This document shows positions 47,602 through 55,668 of a stretch of DNA of 64,000 nt, piece by piece. Each line of letters opens with the position of its first letter. Within the stretch, counting starts at the first letter, position 1. The DNA comes from Humisphaera borealis. GTDB taxonomy: Bacteria > Planctomycetota > Phycisphaerae > Tepidisphaerales > Tepidisphaeraceae. Under the pieces are notes generated by a model. It did no database searches and was not told the DNA's origin. It saw only the letters and a list, made by a program, of their open reading frames with translations. The position numbers and the translations under genes are program-made. The stretch spans positions 4,526,001-4,590,000 of the forward strand of contig NZ_CP063458.1 of assembly GCF_015169395.1 (NCBI RefSeq). The letters are read 5' to 3'.

Positions 47602-47706
47602 GCGAGCATCGAACATCGAACATCCAACATCGAACGCCGAACGGCTTCGGCATTCTGTGTTCCATTCGATGTTCTGCGTTCGATGTTCGATGTTCGATGT
47701 TCGCCT
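47602..47706. repeat. Heptamer-based inverted repeat (CATCGAA units)
   Basis: The left arm (about 47606-47638) repeats CATCGAA/CATCCAA units. The right arm (about 47668-47706) carries the complement (TTCGATG units). They would fold into a ~100-nt hairpin filling the gap between tandem copies 2 and 3. Confidence 0.8.
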
Positions 47707-47728
47707 CTAGAATCGCCGTCGACCTGCT

Positions 47729-48628
47729 ATGTCCACCTCTCCCGCCATCTCCGTTCTCATGCCGGTGTACAACGCCGAGGAATTCGTAGCCGAGACGATG
47801 GACTCCATCCTCGCGCAAACGTTCCGCGACTTTGAGTTCATCTGCATCAATGACGGATCGAAGGACGGCTCCCTGGCGGTGATGCAAAAGTACGCCGACC
47901 GAGATTCGAGGGTGAAGATCATCAGCCGGCCGAACACGGGCCTGGTACCCGCGCTGAACGAAGGTCTTGCCGCTTCGCGCGGCAAGTACGTCGCCCGCAT
48001 TGACTCTGACGACCTGTCGGCCCCCGAGCGGTTCGATCTGCAGTTCACGCGAATGGAAGCCGAGCCCGAACTGGTCGCATTGGGATCCAATGCCAACGCG
48101 ATGGACGAGTACGGCAACCTTCTCGGTTCGTACGACAATCCGCTGACGCACGAAGCGATCGAAAAGGCACACCTGCTTGGCATGTCGAGCATTCATCATC
48201 CGGCTGTGATGTTTCGGCCTGATGCCGTACGACGGGTCGGGGGGTATCGCAAAGAGACCTGGCCGTGCGAGGACTACGATCTGTGGATGCGCCTCGGCGA
48301 AGTTGGCCGATTGGCGAACCTGCCGCAGCGACTGCTCACGAAGCGCCTGATGAGCAGCAGCATCGTCGCTACTACGCTCGATCGGCAGGAAGCCAAGCAG
48401 TTGCTCGTCCTCACGGAAACCTGGAAGCGCCGCAACCTTCCCGGCGAGCCGAAACTGCCCCGGCGTGAGCTCAATTCCCAGGGGGACATGTTCCGCCAGT
48501 GGGGTTGGATGGCGCTCAAGGCCGGGCACCTGAAGACATCGCGGCGGTACGCGATCAAAACGCTCAAGGCACAGCCCTTCAAGAGCACCTCATGGAAGCT
48601 GCTGGCATGCGCGATTCGCGGGCGGTAG
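47729..48628 (+). CDS. Family 2 glycosyltransferase, tandem copy 3
   Basis: 299 residues. 'ISVLMPVYNAEEFVAETMDS', 'FEFICINDGSKDGSLAVMQK', the DxD form in 'KYVARIDSDDLSAPERFDLQ', and the acceptor motif 'CEDYDLWMRLGEVGRLANLP'. The C-terminal module 'QWGWMALKAGHLKTSRRYA' with 'STSWKLLACAIRGR' is shared with copies 1 and 2. The three genes are tandem duplicates that have diverged substantially, suggesting different linkages or donors. This is the right edge of the polysaccharide locus. Confidence 0.9.
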   Translation: MSTSPAISVLMPVYNAEEFVAETMDSILAQTFRDFEFICINDGSKDGSLAVMQKYADRDSRVKIISRPNTGLVPALNEGLAASRGKYVARIDSDDLSAPERFDLQFTRMEAEPELVALGSNANAMDEYGNLLGSYDNPLTHEAIEKAHLLGMSSIHHPAVMFRPDAVRRVGGYRKETWPCEDYDLWMRLGEVGRLANLPQRLLTKRLMSSSIVATTLDRQEAKQLLVLTETWKRRNLPGEPKLPRRELNSQGDMFRQWGWMALKAGHLKTSRRYAIKTLKAQPFKSTSWKLLACAIRGR

Positions 48629-48680
48629 CCGCGGGGTTGGCCGATTGCAGGCCGTTCTCGATGCCATGGTGAACGCTCGG

Positions 48681-48709
48681 TTCACAGACGCTTTGGCAAT
48701 CCTTATACT
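48681..48709 (+). promoter_or_regulatory. Sigma-70 promoter for xylB
   Basis: TTCACA (48681-48686, 5/6), 17-nt spacer, TATACT (48704-48709, 5/6). The predicted start near 48716 leaves a ~49-nt leader before the xylB ATG. Confidence 0.75.
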
Positions 48710-48764
48710 CCCGCCTCGATAGTCATTTGACACCTCCCTCGGAATCCGCGGAGCGAACCCCATC

Positions 48765-50297
48765 ATGGCCTATCTGCTCGGTATCGACATTGGAACCAGT
48801 GCTACCAAAACCCTGATTTGTGACGGCAAAGGGAAGGTAATCGCGACCGCGATGGCCGACCACCCGATCTACTCGCCCAAGCCCGGTTGGTCGGAACAGG
48901 AGCCTGAAGACTGGTGGAAGAGCACTTGCGACGCCACCAAGGCCGTGCTGAAGAAGGCGAAGGTCAAGGCGACGGATGTCGGCGGGATCGGCCTGTCGGG
49001 CCAGATGCACGGATCGGTCTTTCTCGATAAGAATGGAAAGTCGCTCCGGCGTGCCCTGCTGTGGAACGACCAGCGAACCGCCGAACAGTGTGCAGATATC
49101 GAAGCCAAAGCCGGCGGGCGAGAAGCGCTGATCGGCATGGTCGCAAACCCGGCCCTGACCGGCTTTACTGCTCCCAAGATCCTCTGGCTGCGCGATAAAG
49201 AGCCGAAGGTGTACGACAAGGTCAAGCGCATCCTGCTCCCCAAGGACTACATCCGCCTGCGGATGACCGGCGAGTACGCCACCGAAGTCTCCGACGCCAG
49301 CGGCATGCTGCTGCTCGACGTCCGCAACCGCACCTGGTCGGACAAGCTCTTGTCGCTGTTGGAGATCGATAAGGCGATGCTCGGCAAGCTCTACGAGAGC
49401 CAGGAGATCACGGGAACCCTGCACGAGGAAGGCGCCAAGGCCCTGGGATTGAAGCCCGGCATTCCGGTGGTTGGTGGCGCGGGCGATCAGGCGGCCGGGG
49501 CCGTCGGCAACGGCATCGTCAATGCGGGCATCGTCAGTGCGACGCTCGGCACCAGTGGCGTCGTCTTTGCCCACGCCGAGCAACCGACCCTCGATCCAAA
49601 GGGTCGCGTCCACACGATGTGCCACGCAGTTCCGGGCAAGTGGTGTATCTTCGGCTGCATGCTCTCGGCCGGCGGCAGCTTCCAGTGGCTGCGAAATACG
49701 CTCGGATCTTCCGAGATCGCGCTGGCCAAAAAGAAGGGTGTCGATCCTTACGAACTGCTGGTGGATGAAGCTGCGACCGCACCGGCCGGCTGCGAAGGGC
49801 TCTTCTTCCTCCCATACCTCACTGGCGAACGCTGCCCGCATCCCGATCCCACCGCCCGCGGGGGCTGGATCGGCATCACCGCTCGTACCACCCGGGCCAT
49901 GCTCATCCGCTCGCTGCTGGAAGGCGTCACCTTCGGCATGCGAGACGCACTGGAAATCATGCGGCAGATGAATGTCGCTGTTACCCAGGTGCGCGCCAGT
50001 GGCGGCGGGGCCCGCAGTGCGTTCTGGCGGCAGCTGCAGGCCGACATCTACAAGTCGCCTATCGTCCTCACCAACGCGGCCGAAGGTCCGGCATACGGCG
50101 TAGCGCTGTTGGCGGGTGTCGGCACGGGAGCGTTCAAGAGCGTTGAAGAGGCCTGCAAGGCGTCCATCAAGCAGACGTTGAAGGTTTCCCCCAACAAGAA
50201 GTCGGTCGCAAAATACGATCTCAGCTTCCGAACCTACGACAAGCTGTACCCCGATCTGAAGGAACGCTTCGGCGAGATGGCCGCCCTGGCAGAGTAG
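48765..50297 (+). CDS. xylB: Xylulokinase (FGGY carbohydrate kinase)
   Basis: 510 residues. 'LLGIDIGTSATKTLICD' is the phosphate-1 motif, and 'GGIGLSGQMHGSVFLD' is the XylB-type substrate motif (Q-M-H-G). The catalytic base is in 'VSDASGMLLLDVRNRTW', and the C-terminal FGGY signature is 'VRASGGGARSAFWRQLQADI'. It phosphorylates D-xylulose to xylulose 5-phosphate, feeding the pentose phosphate pathway. No xylA, transporter or regulator is adjacent. It has its own promoter and terminator, so it is a single-gene unit, separate from the polysaccharide operon. Confidence 0.93.
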   Translation: MAYLLGIDIGTSATKTLICDGKGKVIATAMADHPIYSPKPGWSEQEPEDWWKSTCDATKAVLKKAKVKATDVGGIGLSGQMHGSVFLDKNGKSLRRALLWNDQRTAEQCADIEAKAGGREALIGMVANPALTGFTAPKILWLRDKEPKVYDKVKRILLPKDYIRLRMTGEYATEVSDASGMLLLDVRNRTWSDKLLSLLEIDKAMLGKLYESQEITGTLHEEGAKALGLKPGIPVVGGAGDQAAGAVGNGIVNAGIVSATLGTSGVVFAHAEQPTLDPKGRVHTMCHAVPGKWCIFGCMLSAGGSFQWLRNTLGSSEIALAKKKGVDPYELLVDEAATAPAGCEGLFFLPYLTGERCPHPDPTARGGWIGITARTTRAMLIRSLLEGVTFGMRDALEIMRQMNVAVTQVRASGGGARSAFWRQLQADIYKSPIVLTNAAEGPAYGVALLAGVGTGAFKSVEEACKASIKQTLKVSPNKKSVAKYDLSFRTYDKLYPDLKERFGEMAALAE

Positions 50298-50322
50298 TCG
50301 GCGATCGCTTGAATTGAGACGC

Positions 50323-50370
50323 AAAGCCGCCCCGGTGTGTCACGCATGTGTCACACACCGGGGCGGCTTT
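50323..50370. terminator. Bidirectional intrinsic terminator after xylB
   Basis: A perfect 18-bp stem (50323-50340 with 50353-50370) with a 12-nt loop, AAA on the left and TTT on the right. It lies between xylB and the converging pseudopilin gene. Confidence 0.85.
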
Positions 50371-50398
50371 GTGTTGATCAGGCGCCAGTCTTCGGAGG

Positions 50399-51274
50399 TT
50401 ACTGGTCGATCCGGGCGTACCAGAACCCCTCGCCGCCAGTGGTTGCCGGGTTGATGCTCTCGACCCGGCCGTCAAAGAAAGTGATGTTGCAGCGGGCGGC
50501 TGCATCGTATTCGGGCGTGCCGTACTGGAGGGCATCAACCTTCCCGTGTCGGCCCGACATGCGGTCGTCGTCGCTTTGGGCAGTGTCCTGTTTCCGCATC
50601 ACGCAATAGCTGTCGTTCGGGCCCACTTCCTCGTAGATCATGACGCGTTGTGCGGGCTGCTTGACCCGGCGCATCAGGTAAAGGATGCGAAGGTCGCCGC
50701 CCTGGGCGTCCTGCAGGATGACGTTCGCCGAGTCCCTGACTTCGGCCCTGAGATACCAGTTGATCGAGTAGCTGAAGTTGCGGTCGACCGCGCCCTTGTT
50801 GCCCGCGCTAACCTGTACTTCGAGGCTGTCCGAGGGGCACCAGATCATCCGCTGCCGGGAAGCCGACGTATCCGGCGACAATGCCGGCGCGTTTACACCG
50901 GAAGGGCCGCCGTCGAGGTACTTCCAGATCGCGCCGACTTTAAGGTTGGCCTTCTTCCCCGGATCCATCGCCCAGATGCAGTTGCGGGCGGTCCAATCAT
51001 TGGTCGGCTGGTCGCCGGTCTTCGACGGTGACGGAAGGCCGCCGGCATGGTCCGCCGCGAACGCGATGCACGCGTTGTAAAGCGTCCGCATGTTGGTCTG
51101 GCACCCGATATTGCGTGCATGAGAGCGCGCGCGACTGACGGTGGGAAGGATGATTCCCACCAGCAGGCCAATGATGCTGATGGCGACAAGCAACTCGACA
51201 AGCGTAAAGCCGCCCGGCCGATTGCGCTTTCGCAAGAGCGAACCACTGACAGAGCGGCGGAAGGGAGTGCCCAT
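50399..51274 (-). CDS. Type II pseudopilin-like protein (prepilin N-terminus)
   Basis: 291 residues from the ATG at 51274; the upstream GTG is rejected. A basic leader ends in Gly22, followed by '[20 protein letters not shown]' with Glu27 at position +5, the prepilin-peptidase site and transmembrane helix. The large C-terminal domain ends with 'CNITFFDGRVESINP', a relative of the planctomycete H-X9-DG motif. It is a solitary pseudopilin with no secretion genes nearby; Planctomycetes carry hundreds of these with unknown roles. Confidence 0.85.
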   Translation of the reverse strand: MGTPFRRSVSGSLLRKRNRPGGFTLVELLVAISIIGLLVGIILPTVSRARSHARNIGCQTNMRTLYNACIAFAADHAGGLPSPSKTGDQPTNDWTARNCIWAMDPGKKANLKVGAIWKYLDGGPSGVNAPALSPDTSASRQRMIWCPSDSLEVQVSAGNKGAVDRNFSYSINWYLRAEVRDSANVILQDAQGGDLRILYLMRRVKQPAQRVMIYEEVGPNDSYCVMRKQDTAQSDDDRMSGRHGKVDALQYGTPEYDAAARCNITFFDGRVESINPATTGGEGFWYARIDQ

Positions 51275-51674
51275 GATGGCCTCTGGAGTTGTGTTTTCTG
51301 GTAAACGAGCCCGACGCACGATCGCCGAGGACGTCTGTACCGATTGAAAAACAATGACGACGAATACGAAGTGTTGCCCGGACCACCCTATTCTAACGTC
51401 TCGGTTGCCGTATGGTTAGCGAAATCATGTCCGATTCGGCCGAACCTGCCGGGCTCGACCTTTCGAACGAGTCATCCATGCAACGTCTGCGCACCCAAGG
51501 TATACTCAGAAGGGTAGAGGTCGATCAGCAGGTCCATGTTTTTGCCTTCGCTCCGATCCGGTAAGTAGGCGGCGACGTACTGTAAAGTAGAAGCCCTCTC
51601 GGCGATGGACATTGCGTAACGTCTGCTGATCGCCGTTCAGTGAGATCACGTCTTCAGAAGCGCGGAGTTGAAAA
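51275..51674. other. Divergent region between two pseudopilin genes
   Basis: 400 bases without a gene. TATACT at 51501-51506 could be a -10 for the rightward gene, but the -35 window (ATGCAA) is poor. GGAG lies 8 nt before the rightward ATG. Nothing else is recognised. Confidence 0.4.
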
Positions 51675-52520
51675 ATGTGGCGTACTCAATCCCTTCGCAG
51701 GGTTCGTCGGCGGTGTGCTTTCACGCTCGTCGAACTGCTCGTCGTCATCGGCATTATTGCGCTGCTGATCTCCATTCTGCTGCCGTCGCTGGCTAAGGCC
51801 CGCGAACAGGGCAAGAAGATCGCGTGCCTCAGTAATCTGCGATCCTTCGGCAATGCTTTGAACATGTATGCCGGCGAAAACAAGGGGCGTGCACCGATCG
51901 GCTACGCCGGGCAGAAGCACGCCGGCTACATGGTTCATCAGGGAGGTTTTTCGGTCCTGGGAACGCTCTGGCTGACCGGACACCTGCAGGCCGGTACGGC
52001 GGCGTACTTCTGTCCCAGCCAGGAAGACGTGCGTTGGCAGTACCAGACCAATGAGAACTTCTGGCCACCGCCATCCCCGAGTGGCGTTCTGACGCGCCTG
52101 GGCATGACAGTGCGTCCCGAGGTTCAGTTCGGCGGTACAGGGGTTCCGGCGACGGTTCCATTTTCCTCGACGAACGACGCGCCGCTGTTCCGAGGCAAGT
52201 GGCCGCAGCTCAGCGGGTTCAAGGAAAAGGCGATCGCAGCCGAGATGTTTGGCGAGCCCATGAACGCCGGCACAGTCGGCGTCTCCCCCACGCTGCCGCG
52301 CCATGGCGCGTTTATCAACGTGCTGTTTTCGGACTTCAGCGCTACGGCGATTAACACGAAAGGTGTCGATCCGGCGGATGGTGAGTCCATCGACACGCTT
52401 CTGGCGAAACTCGCGGCACTTAAGGCCGTGCCCAGCGGCGCTGCGATGAACGATATCTATCTCAATCCAAACGTCACCCCAAACCGCGGTATTTGGGCGA
52501 AGTTTGACAAGAGCAAGTAA
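51675..52520 (+). CDS. Type II pseudopilin-like protein (prepilin N-terminus)
   Basis: 281 residues. '[20 protein letters not shown]' gives the prepilin site and helix, but the residue before the cleavage point is Ala15 rather than the near-invariant Gly; Glu20 is in place. '[20 protein letters not shown]' and '[18 protein letters not shown]' are typical of planctomycete pseudopilins. The C-terminal '[17 protein letters not shown]' corresponds to the H-X9-DG region with the DG changed. It is divergent from a second pseudopilin gene. Confidence 0.83.
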   Translation: MWRTQSLRRVRRRCAFTLVELLVVIGIIALLISILLPSLAKAREQGKKIACLSNLRSFGNALNMYAGENKGRAPIGYAGQKHAGYMVHQGGFSVLGTLWLTGHLQAGTAAYFCPSQEDVRWQYQTNENFWPPPSPSGVLTRLGMTVRPEVQFGGTGVPATVPFSSTNDAPLFRGKWPQLSGFKEKAIAAEMFGEPMNAGTVGVSPTLPRHGAFINVLFSDFSATAINTKGVDPADGESIDTLLAKLAALKAVPSGAAMNDIYLNPNVTPNRGIWAKFDKSK

Positions 52521-52572
52521 TGGCGTTCCCGCAATTTGAGCCCATGTGCTGACTGCCTGCAGATCTTCGTCC

Positions 52573-53637
52573 CTAACCGAAAAATAGTACGCTCGCCCCG
52601 GCCACTGCCATCACAGCGGCGAGCCAGATGTCCCAGCCAATGCGCGTGCGATAGCGGATGATCGTCACCGGGATTGCGAACAGCGGACTGGTCGCGACCA
52701 GCGTGCTGACAAGGCCCGCCGGCGTCGTCTTCAACGCCGCCACGTAGCAGGACATGCCGATGAACGGGCCGAGCAACGTGCCGACGCAGATCCGGCTGAG
52801 GACGTGGGGATCGCGGAGCAGCGCGAGGGTCTCGGGAATTTTCCGGCGGACCAACGGCGCGAGCCACAGGAAACCGCCCGCGACACCCACACGAACGAAA
52901 GTTGCCATGTAGGTGTCCATGGGCACGGTTGCCCCGGCGAAGGCCTGCCGCCCGGTGACGGCACCGGCGGCCATGCAGATCGCGCCACCGATCGCGCAGA
53001 GAATACCCGTCGCCGTGACATGGCCCGGCTCGTCGCCGCGGGTGGTTTTTCCTGGCGTTTCTTCCTGGATCGACTCGACGTCGCCGGACTCGCCACCGGC
53101 CAAAACGGGGGCCGGTGACAAGGCTTCCGAGCCTGGTCGCGCATCCGGCAGACCAGCGGGTAGGGTGGAAAATCCGCGTTGAACCGGCCGCCGCTGTCCG
53201 GCCAGGACGGCGTAGGAAGTCGCGCCGAGGATGATCATGACGCCCAGCAGCGTCGTGCCGGAGAGGACTTCTCCCAGTGCCAGCCAGCCGATGACAACCG
53301 CGACAGCGGGGGCAAGAACGAGTGTCTGGGTTGTTCGTCGCGGCCCGAGCGAAACGAACGCCTCGTAGATCAGCACGTCGCCTATGCCCATGCCGAGCAA
53401 GCCGGAGACCGCGAGCCAGGCTGCCTGTCGCGCATCAGGCAGCGCCGGCCACTTTCCGCTCTGCAAAGCCATGACCCCGATCACGACGGCCAGCAGGACC
53501 GACGCCAGCAGGCTGCGAAGCAGCACGACAGGAAACGAACCGATCCGACGGCCCGCGCTCGCCATGAACATCGGCGACACTGCCCATAGAGCAGCGGCGG
53601 ATAGTGCAAAGAACGGACCGGGGCCGAACACAGTCAT
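52573..53637 (-). CDS. DMT/EamA-family exporter
   Basis: 354 residues with ten predicted helices in two EamA repeats. The first has 'LSAAALWAVSPMFMASAGRR' and 'SLGPRRTTQTLVLAPAVAVV', the second 'AAGAVTGRQAFAG' and 'ALKTTPAGLVSTLVATSPLF'. The two repeats are joined by an unusually long polar loop (about residues 150-210, LPDARPGSEALSPAPVLAGG). Family members export amino acids, metabolites or drugs; the substrate cannot be inferred. It lies 50 bases downstream of serB on the same strand and may be co-transcribed with it. Confidence 0.88.
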   Translation of the reverse strand: MTVFGPGPFFALSAAALWAVSPMFMASAGRRIGSFPVVLLRSLLASVLLAVVIGVMALQSGKWPALPDARQAAWLAVSGLLGMGIGDVLIYEAFVSLGPRRTTQTLVLAPAVAVVIGWLALGEVLSGTTLLGVMIILGATSYAVLAGQRRPVQRGFSTLPAGLPDARPGSEALSPAPVLAGGESGDVESIQEETPGKTTRGDEPGHVTATGILCAIGGAICMAAGAVTGRQAFAGATVPMDTYMATFVRVGVAGGFLWLAPLVRRKIPETLALLRDPHVLSRICVGTLLGPFIGMSCYVAALKTTPAGLVSTLVATSPLFAIPVTIIRYRTRIGWDIWLAAVMAVAGASVLFFG

Positions 53638-53687
53638 GGCGTAATCAGCTGGTGATTGAAAGACGCGAACATCGCGGAGCGGACCGC

Positions 53688-54917
53688 TTAACCCTCGGCG
53701 ACGCTCGCCAGCACGTCGCGGTCGCGAACGCCGACGAGGTACAGGATACCGTCCAGCCCGAGCGTGGAGATCTTGTGCCTTGCCGACTGTGCCACGACCG
53801 GCTTGGCGTGAAACGCGATTCCCAGCCCGGCGACGGCGAGCATCGGCAGGTCATTGGCGCCGTCGCCAACGGCGATCGTCTGACGCAGTGAGATGTTTTC
53901 CTTCGCCGCAATCTCCTTGAGCAACTGCGCCTTACGCTCGGCGTCAACGATCTCGCCTTTCACTTTCCCGGTCAGTTTGCCCCCGACGACCTCGAGATCG
54001 TTCGTGCAGACGTGGTCGATGCCGAGTTTCTGCTGCAGGTATCTCCCAAAGTAGGCGAACCCGCCGGAGATGATCGCGGTCTTGTAGCCGAAACTCTTGA
54101 GGGTTGAGATCAGTCGCTCCGCGCCTTCGGTCAGACGAAGCCGGTCGGCGACACGCTGCATGACCGAATCGCTCAGCCCTTCCAGCAGTGCGACGCGCCG
54201 CGAGAGCGATGTTCGGAAGTCCAGCTCCCCGCGCATCGCCTCTTCGGTCACCGCCGACACCTGCTCGTACACGCCGGCCTCGCGGGCCAGTTCGTCGATG
54301 ACCTCGGCCTGGATGAGCGTCGAATCCATGTCGAATGCGACCAGGCGGCGCATGCGGCGATAGACGTCGTCGTGTTGCCAGGCGATATCGACAGGATGCT
54401 GCTGCGTGATCGCCATGATCGCCGCCCGGAGATCACTTTCGTTCTTCGGCTTGCCGCGCACGGAGAACTCGACGCACGCCCGGCGGGGCTTGCCGTCGTC
54501 ATTCCGTGGCGGCCGCCCTGACAGCCGGGTGATGATGTCGATGTTCAAGCCCTGCTCGGCGATCAGCGATGACACCGCCTGGACGTGCCGTGCGTGCAGC
54601 TCGCGGGCGAGCAGCGTCAGGATGTACCGGGGCTTGCCCTCGCGGCCGACCCACGCATCGTACTCGGCGTCTTCGACGGGCGTCATGCGAAGCCGCAGGC
54701 CTTCGTGATGGGCCGTGAATAGCAGGTCCTTCAGCACGTTGGTCGATTCGACGGACCGCGAGATGCGCACGAGCATGCCCAGCAGCAGCGTGCGGTGGAT
54801 GACGGTCTGGTTCAGGTCGAGAATCTGGATGTCATGCTGCGCGAGGATGCCCGAGAGAGAAGCGGTAAGTCCGGGGCGGTCTTCACCGGTGACGTGGAGG
54901 AGGAGAATTTCTTGCAT
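53688..54917 (-). CDS. serB: Phosphoserine phosphatase with ACT domains
   Basis: 409 residues. Two N-terminal ACT-like domains (about 1-78, 'LLHVTGEDRPGLTASLSGIL', and 95-170) are followed by a HAD phosphatase. Nucleophile Asp196 and general acid Asp198 lie in 'LVAFDMDSTLIQAE'; motif II is 'KTAIISGGFAYF' (Ser), and motif III/IV is 'TIAVGDGANDLPMLAVAGLG'. It catalyses the last step of serine synthesis, hydrolysis of phosphoserine, with the ACT pair as a probable serine sensor. A RAYT gene lies immediately upstream on the same strand. Confidence 0.95.
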   Translation of the reverse strand: MQEILLLHVTGEDRPGLTASLSGILAQHDIQILDLNQTVIHRTLLLGMLVRISRSVESTNVLKDLLFTAHHEGLRLRMTPVEDAEYDAWVGREGKPRYILTLLARELHARHVQAVSSLIAEQGLNIDIITRLSGRPPRNDDGKPRRACVEFSVRGKPKNESDLRAAIMAITQQHPVDIAWQHDDVYRRMRRLVAFDMDSTLIQAEVIDELAREAGVYEQVSAVTEEAMRGELDFRTSLSRRVALLEGLSDSVMQRVADRLRLTEGAERLISTLKSFGYKTAIISGGFAYFGRYLQQKLGIDHVCTNDLEVVGGKLTGKVKGEIVDAERKAQLLKEIAAKENISLRQTIAVGDGANDLPMLAVAGLGIAFHAKPVVAQSARHKISTLGLDGILYLVGVRDRDVLASVAEG

Positions 54918-54940
54918 CGGACCAATTCGGGTGAGCGCGG

Positions 54941-55593
54941 CGTGGTCGCTTCAGCGACCATGATTCCTGAGACGCGATCGTTCGTATCTAGCGTAGGGGA
55001 TCTTCTCGAGAAACGCATTGAGTTCAACCGCACGTGGCACGGCGCGTTCAATATCGACGTTTACGATGGTATGCGGATACTCCCGGTGATCCCGCACCAG
55101 TTTCGCTCGCACCGCCTGCAATAGCGTGTATCGGTATGCACGTCGCGCCTGAAGAACGTCGCGAATGCATCCGTCAAAATAGTCCTGATTCCCAGCCCTT
55201 CGCCAGAAAGGGAGGTGTCGAGTTGGCAAAGTGTCGTTTACCAGCTTTGCGACGGAGCCGTGTAAACGTTGCATGAGCGGCCCCAGATTCTCACCAACTT
55301 TCAAGTATCCAAGCGTGTGATAGTGGTTGTTCAGAAGCGAAGTAACCCATGGCACGAATCCGTAGTGTGTGGTCCAGTGATGGAAGCGGTCCCAGAAAAC
55401 CGTCTTTGCTGGATCGCTTTCGAACGCGGGGAACTTGTCCCTGCAACGCGCGGTGATGAAGTAGACACTATTGTCGCGATACCAGTGTTCGAAACGGTGC
55501 TGCTCCTCGTAGAACTCGTGTGCGGTGTACGAGCTTTTGCGGAACTTCCCCATTCATTCGAATATACCCATCATGGTCGCTGAAGCGACCACG
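54941..55593 (-). mobile_element. REP-RAYT element: transposase between identical inverted palindromes
   Basis: The outer 22 bases (54941-54962 and 55572-55593) are identical inverted copies. Each is itself a near-palindrome with core TGGTCGCTTCAGCGACCA. The RAYT gene lies between them, and its TGA stop falls inside the left copy. This is the classic organisation of REP-associated tyrosine transposases. Confidence 0.88.
54951..55553 (-). CDS. REP-associated tyrosine transposase (RAYT, Y1_Tnp/IS200-like)
   Basis: 200 residues. The HUH-type active site is degenerate but recognisable: 'VYFITARCRDKFPAF' (first strand) and 'SLLNNHYHTLGYLKVGENLG', with His-x-His-equivalent NHYH supplying the metal ligands. 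'SVAKLVNDTLPTRHLPFWRR' and 'YFDGCIRDVLQARRAYRYTL' hold the catalytic-Tyr helix region, followed by 'NPVRAKLV'-like 'LLQAVRAKLVRD'. The expected role is cutting and joining single-stranded REP hairpins. Its position between palindromes supports this. Confidence 0.88.
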   Translation of the reverse strand: MGKFRKSSYTAHEFYEEQHRFEHWYRDNSVYFITARCRDKFPAFESDPAKTVFWDRFHHWTTHYGFVPWVTSLLNNHYHTLGYLKVGENLGPLMQRLHGSVAKLVNDTLPTRHLPFWRRAGNQDYFDGCIRDVLQARRAYRYTLLQAVRAKLVRDHREYPHTIVNVDIERAVPRAVELNAFLEKIPYARYERSRLRNHGR

Positions 55594-55606
55594 CCGGCAG
55601 CCACAT

Positions 55607-55643
55607 CCCAAAAAACAAGGCACCCGGTTTGCACCGGGTGCCT
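55607..55643 (-). terminator. Rho-independent terminator of ppdK
   Basis: On the minus strand an 11-bp stem (55643-55633 with 55628-55618) with a 4-nt loop is followed by a T-rich tract (TTGTTTTTTGGG). It lies ~25 bases after the ppdK stop codon. Confidence 0.88.
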
Positions 55644-55668
55644 CTTGGTTACTTGAAATCGATATCTT

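Noticed and set aside
47602-47706. CRISPR-like array
   Set aside because: The units are 7 bases long and contiguous, with inverted arms and no spacers; no cas genes are present.
48723-50324. A 533-residue minus-strand open frame
   Set aside because: Antisense of xylB; the xylB reading has all kinase motifs, a promoter and a terminator.
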